Part shown: positions 14,555-16,260 of the stretch, in pieces
Numbering within the stretch: the stretch's first letter is position 1
Layout: every line of letters starts with the position of its first letter
Origin: an uncultured Chloroflexota bacterium
GTDB lineage: Bacteria; Chloroflexota; Dehalococcoidia; SAR202; UBA11138
Assembly (NCBI GenBank): GCA_913046025.1
Contig: CAJWRP010000003.1
Span: forward strand, 1-16,260
Length of the DNA stretch: 16,260 nt
Direction of reading: 5' to 3'
Translations under genes and position numbers: made by a program
Notes under the pieces: model-generated
The model's input: only the letters and a program-made list of their open reading frames with translations
The model's database searches: none
What the model was told of the DNA's origin: nothing

Positions 14555-14808
14555 GATGAGGTGTCGAAGGGCATCGCTATTTCTCCTGGCTTATTTTCTC
14601 TATGGTCGCCTTCTGACTGCTGTTTGAACTGTATCGCGGCAGTTCGGGCAGTGAACCCTAGATGATGCAAGGCATCATGGATCTGGCGATGTGCTGCGCT
14701 GAGAGGGACGCTGCGGACTTGGGTTATCGGAAGTCCCCACCATGCCTCTCAACGGTCGTTATAACGAGCGACGTCCTTGCGTATTTGCTCTAACAGAAGC
14801 TCTTTCAA
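14551..14808 (-). pseudogene. Unidentified short gene interrupted by an in-frame TGA
   Basis: Downstream of the second Gfo/Idh gene on the same strand, a TTG at 14808 is preceded by AGAGG at eight bases. The frame reads KELLLEQIRKDVARYNDR, stops at TGA (14751-14749), then stays open for 65 codons with coding-like content: EAWWGLPITQVRSVPLSAA, HRQIHDALHHLGFTARTAA, IQFKQQSEGDHRENKPGE. It ends at TGA 14551-14553, next to the promoter of the M24 gene. Both halves are in one frame. I do not recognise a family. It may be a dead small gene, or the second part may be accidental. Confidence 0.35.
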
Positions 14809-14831
14809 GAAAATAGCCTCTTTGTATCTAT

Positions 14832-15827
14832 TCAGACTACAGAATTGACAGAAACAGGTCTGTGGTCTATTCGTGACATCTCCGCCGCCACAGCCACTCG
14901 GAGGCTTTGCCAAGATTCTTTCACAGTGCTGGGGCTCTCAATCTCTCCTCTTGCCACCCGAAGAAATTCAACCAATTCGGCACGGTACGCATCGCTGAAA
15001 CGATCGAAGAAAGTCAAATAGGGCGAACTCCCTCCCTCCCTTTCTGTTTCCAGAGGCCGAATTGGAGCACGTTTGTCCCAGCCAACAGAAACACTGTCAC
15101 CAGACCCATGTAACTCCATACGGACATCGTACCCCAACGGATTGTGTCGACTACCTGTAAGCACTACCAGTGCTCCCTCTGCCAACTTCAACACAGCCGC
15201 AGTCGTATCTACATCACCCTGCCGCTGAAAAGCCTGATCCACCAGTACAGACCCCGTCGCATACACCTCAACGATGGGCTGTCCAACAACCCAAGGAATA
15301 AGATCGAACTCGTGAATATGCATATCTTTATACATACCACCAGACCCCTTTATGAAACTCTCTGGCGGCGGTTCGTGATCGTGACCGACCATGCGAACCA
15401 GATATATTCGGCCTAGTTCACCATTAAGGACCTTCTCCCGTGCCATTCGGAAACCCATGTCAAACCGGCGTTGAAATCCGACTTGAACCTGCACTCCAGA
15501 TGCGGACACCTGCTGCATCAGCCGTTCTGTAGCAGCGAGATCGAGGGATATAGGCTTCTCACAGAAAACGGGTAGGCCCGCTTCAACGCCAGTTTCAACC
15601 AACGTCGCATGGTCTCCGGTAGAAGTGGAGATAAGTAGAGCGTCCGGCTTTGCATCGATAACCTCTTCCACCGAACCAGCAACCGTCGCTTCCAGTTCAT
15701 GGGCAACGGCTGTGGATTTACTCCAATTTCTGTCGTATAGAGTCAGTTTAGTCACATCGACAAGCTCGCGCATGGTGCGTGCCCGGAACGAACCCAGTCT
15801 GCCTGTCCCTATGATTCCGATGTGCAT
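14832..15827 (-). CDS. Gfo/Idh/MocA-family oxidoreductase, second copy
   Basis: A complete 331-residue paralogue of the enzyme at 4191-5189. The N-terminal Rossmann motif is MHIGIIGTGRLGSFRA (GxGxxG 7-12). FCEKPISLDL gives Glu90-Lys91-Pro92, with Lys91 catalytic. GGMYKDMHIHEFDLIPW supplies Asp168 and His172. Shared strings with the first copy include CEKPISLDL, GFQRRFD, GDVDT and LGYDVR, whereas the substrate-facing ends differ (IPWVVG against LRWTTG). A strong AAGGAGG six bases before ATG 15827 supports the start. The gene is AT-richer than its paralogue, and its 5' side adjoins repeat copy B. The likely role is NAD(P)-linked oxidation of a polyol or related alcohol in the island's catabolic set; the substrate is unknown. 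Confidence 0.92.
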   Translation of the reverse strand: MHIGIIGTGRLGSFRARTMRELVDVTKLTLYDRNWSKSTAVAHELEATVAGSVEEVIDAKPDALLISTSTGDHATLVETGVEAGLPVFCEKPISLDLAATERLMQQVSASGVQVQVGFQRRFDMGFRMAREKVLNGELGRIYLVRMVGHDHEPPPESFIKGSGGMYKDMHIHEFDLIPWVVGQPIVEVYATGSVLVDQAFQRQGDVDTTAAVLKLAEGALVVLTGSRHNPLGYDVRMELHGSGDSVSVGWDKRAPIRPLETEREGGSSPYLTFFDRFSDAYRAELVEFLRVARGEIESPSTVKESWQSLRVAVAAEMSRIDHRPVSVNSVV

Positions 15828-15870
15828 TATTTGCCTCCTTGAATCTAAGATTCAATTAAGTTAGAGGGCG

Positions 15871-16125
15871 CTATTGAGGCTCATAATGCTACTATGAGGT
15901 CGGTGGGGTGATATATCCCAAATATACCTAATCCCCCATGGGACTCCTAGCTGTTAGCCGCCACCACGCATAACCCTGCCTCTGGGGCAGTATAGCCCAG
16001 AAAGCTAGGGCTTAGGCGGGGCTGGTAGTAGCTACGGCTACGGGGCTAACAGGTGAATAGCGGGGATGCTATTAAGGCTTATAAGGCTTGAGGTAGGGGT
16101 GGAATATTTCTATGCCCCCATAGCC
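15871..16125. repeat. Dispersed noncoding repeat of about 200 bp, copy B plus the start of a second tandem unit
   Basis: One full unit runs from GCTATTGAGGCTCATAA (15870) through GGTGGGGTG, ATACCTAAT, CCATGGGACTCCTAGC, ACCCTGCCTCTGG (15974), AGTATAGCC, GCTAGGGCTTAGG, GCTACGGCTACGG and GTGAATAGCGGG. A second unit then begins at 16068 with GCTATTAAGGCTTATAA and continues to GGGGTGGAATATTTC (16096) and CCCCC. Start-to-start spacing is 198 bases. The second unit breaks off at about 16125, just before the transposase remnant. Order and spacing match copy A at 11456-11675. Confidence 0.7.
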
Positions 16126-16135
16126 TATCCAGCGT

Positions 16136-16260
16136 TTACCGATGGAGCATTTGAGGCGACTTGATCAAACCTTCTTCACGCAGGATGCGGTAGACGGTGG
16201 ACTCAGAGACGCTGAAGCCCCGGTTGTCGGTGATCCACGCAGCCAGTTGACGACAGCTCA
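16136..16260 (-). pseudogene. Transposase fragment (IS3-like/integrase-core type), 3'-truncated
   Basis: The minus-strand frame enters from beyond the window and reads [20 protein letters not shown], then [15 protein letters not shown], and stops at TAA (16138-16136) after QMLHR. Related transposases have the same [29 protein letters not shown] helix-turn-helix and then continue into a long DDE catalytic core. That core is absent here, so the element is dead on this side. The point of truncation coincides with the broken second unit of the adjacent repeat. The 5' part lies outside the window, so the family assignment is provisional. Confidence 0.7.

Noticed and set aside
5479..14751. UGA read as an amino acid, explaining both interrupted frames
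   Set aside because: Intact genes in the same window, those ending at 14832 and 1658, use TGA as their stop codon, so general recoding is unlikely.
11456..16125. A CRISPR array from the repeated spacers
   Set aside because: Units are about 200 bases, imperfect and dispersed between genes; there are no short regular repeats with unique spacers and no cas genes.

Overview
The window reads as a piece of a bacterial chromosome rich in catabolic genes. The gene mix suggests a marine Chloroflexota of the SAR202/Dehalococcoidia type: two acyl-CoA dehydrogenases of different subclasses, two Gfo/Idh/MocA oxidoreductases, a phytanoyl-CoA-type dioxygenase, a creatinase/ectoine-hydrolase-like M24 protein, a gamma-glutamyltranspeptidase and a DppB-type permease. 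This placement is inferred from gene content and protein style only; no rRNA or marker gene is present.

Layout, left to right. (1) 1-1106, minus strand: a glutaryl-CoA-dehydrogenase-like gene cut by the window edge. (2) About 1107-4190: an AT-richer, gene-poor accessory stretch with three small minus-strand genes (an HTH plus zinc-ribbon protein, a cysteine-rich protein and an unknown), one near-consensus promoter, a duplicated promoter-bearing repeat, and worn fragments that resemble the C-terminus of a short-chain dehydrogenase and of a PlsY-like membrane acyltransferase. (3) 4191-9678: GC-rich backbone on the plus strand with a Gfo/Idh oxidoreductase, a solitary DppB-like permease, a PhyH dioxygenase and a gamma-glutamyltranspeptidase. 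A convergent YpeA-like acetyltransferase in this block is broken by an in-frame TGA. (4) About 9722-10030: a junction consisting of only the 3' part of a tRNA-Leu(UAA), from the anticodon loop to CCA, followed at once by a degraded tyrosine-recombinase N-terminal domain. (5) 10031-16260: AT-richer DNA with every intact gene on the minus strand (acyl-CoA dehydrogenase, UMF1-type MFS transporter, M24 hydrolase, second Gfo/Idh oxidoreductase), separated by long spacers that carry copies of a noncoding repeat of about 200 bp. The block ends in a truncated transposase.

The most notable structure is the junction near 9.72-10.03 kb. A 3' tRNA fragment beside an integrase relic is the usual signature of an integrative element, and its orientation predicts that the element lies to the right. 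That fits the change in composition, the switch of coding strand, the repeat family and the transposase scrap. Region 5 is therefore best read as an old catabolic genomic island inserted at tRNA-Leu. Its cargo (uptake by the MFS protein, C-N or amide hydrolysis by the M24 protein, NAD-dependent oxidation by Gfo/Idh, acyl-CoA oxidation) could serve one pathway for a small nitrogenous or polyol substrate, but the substrate cannot be read from the sequence.
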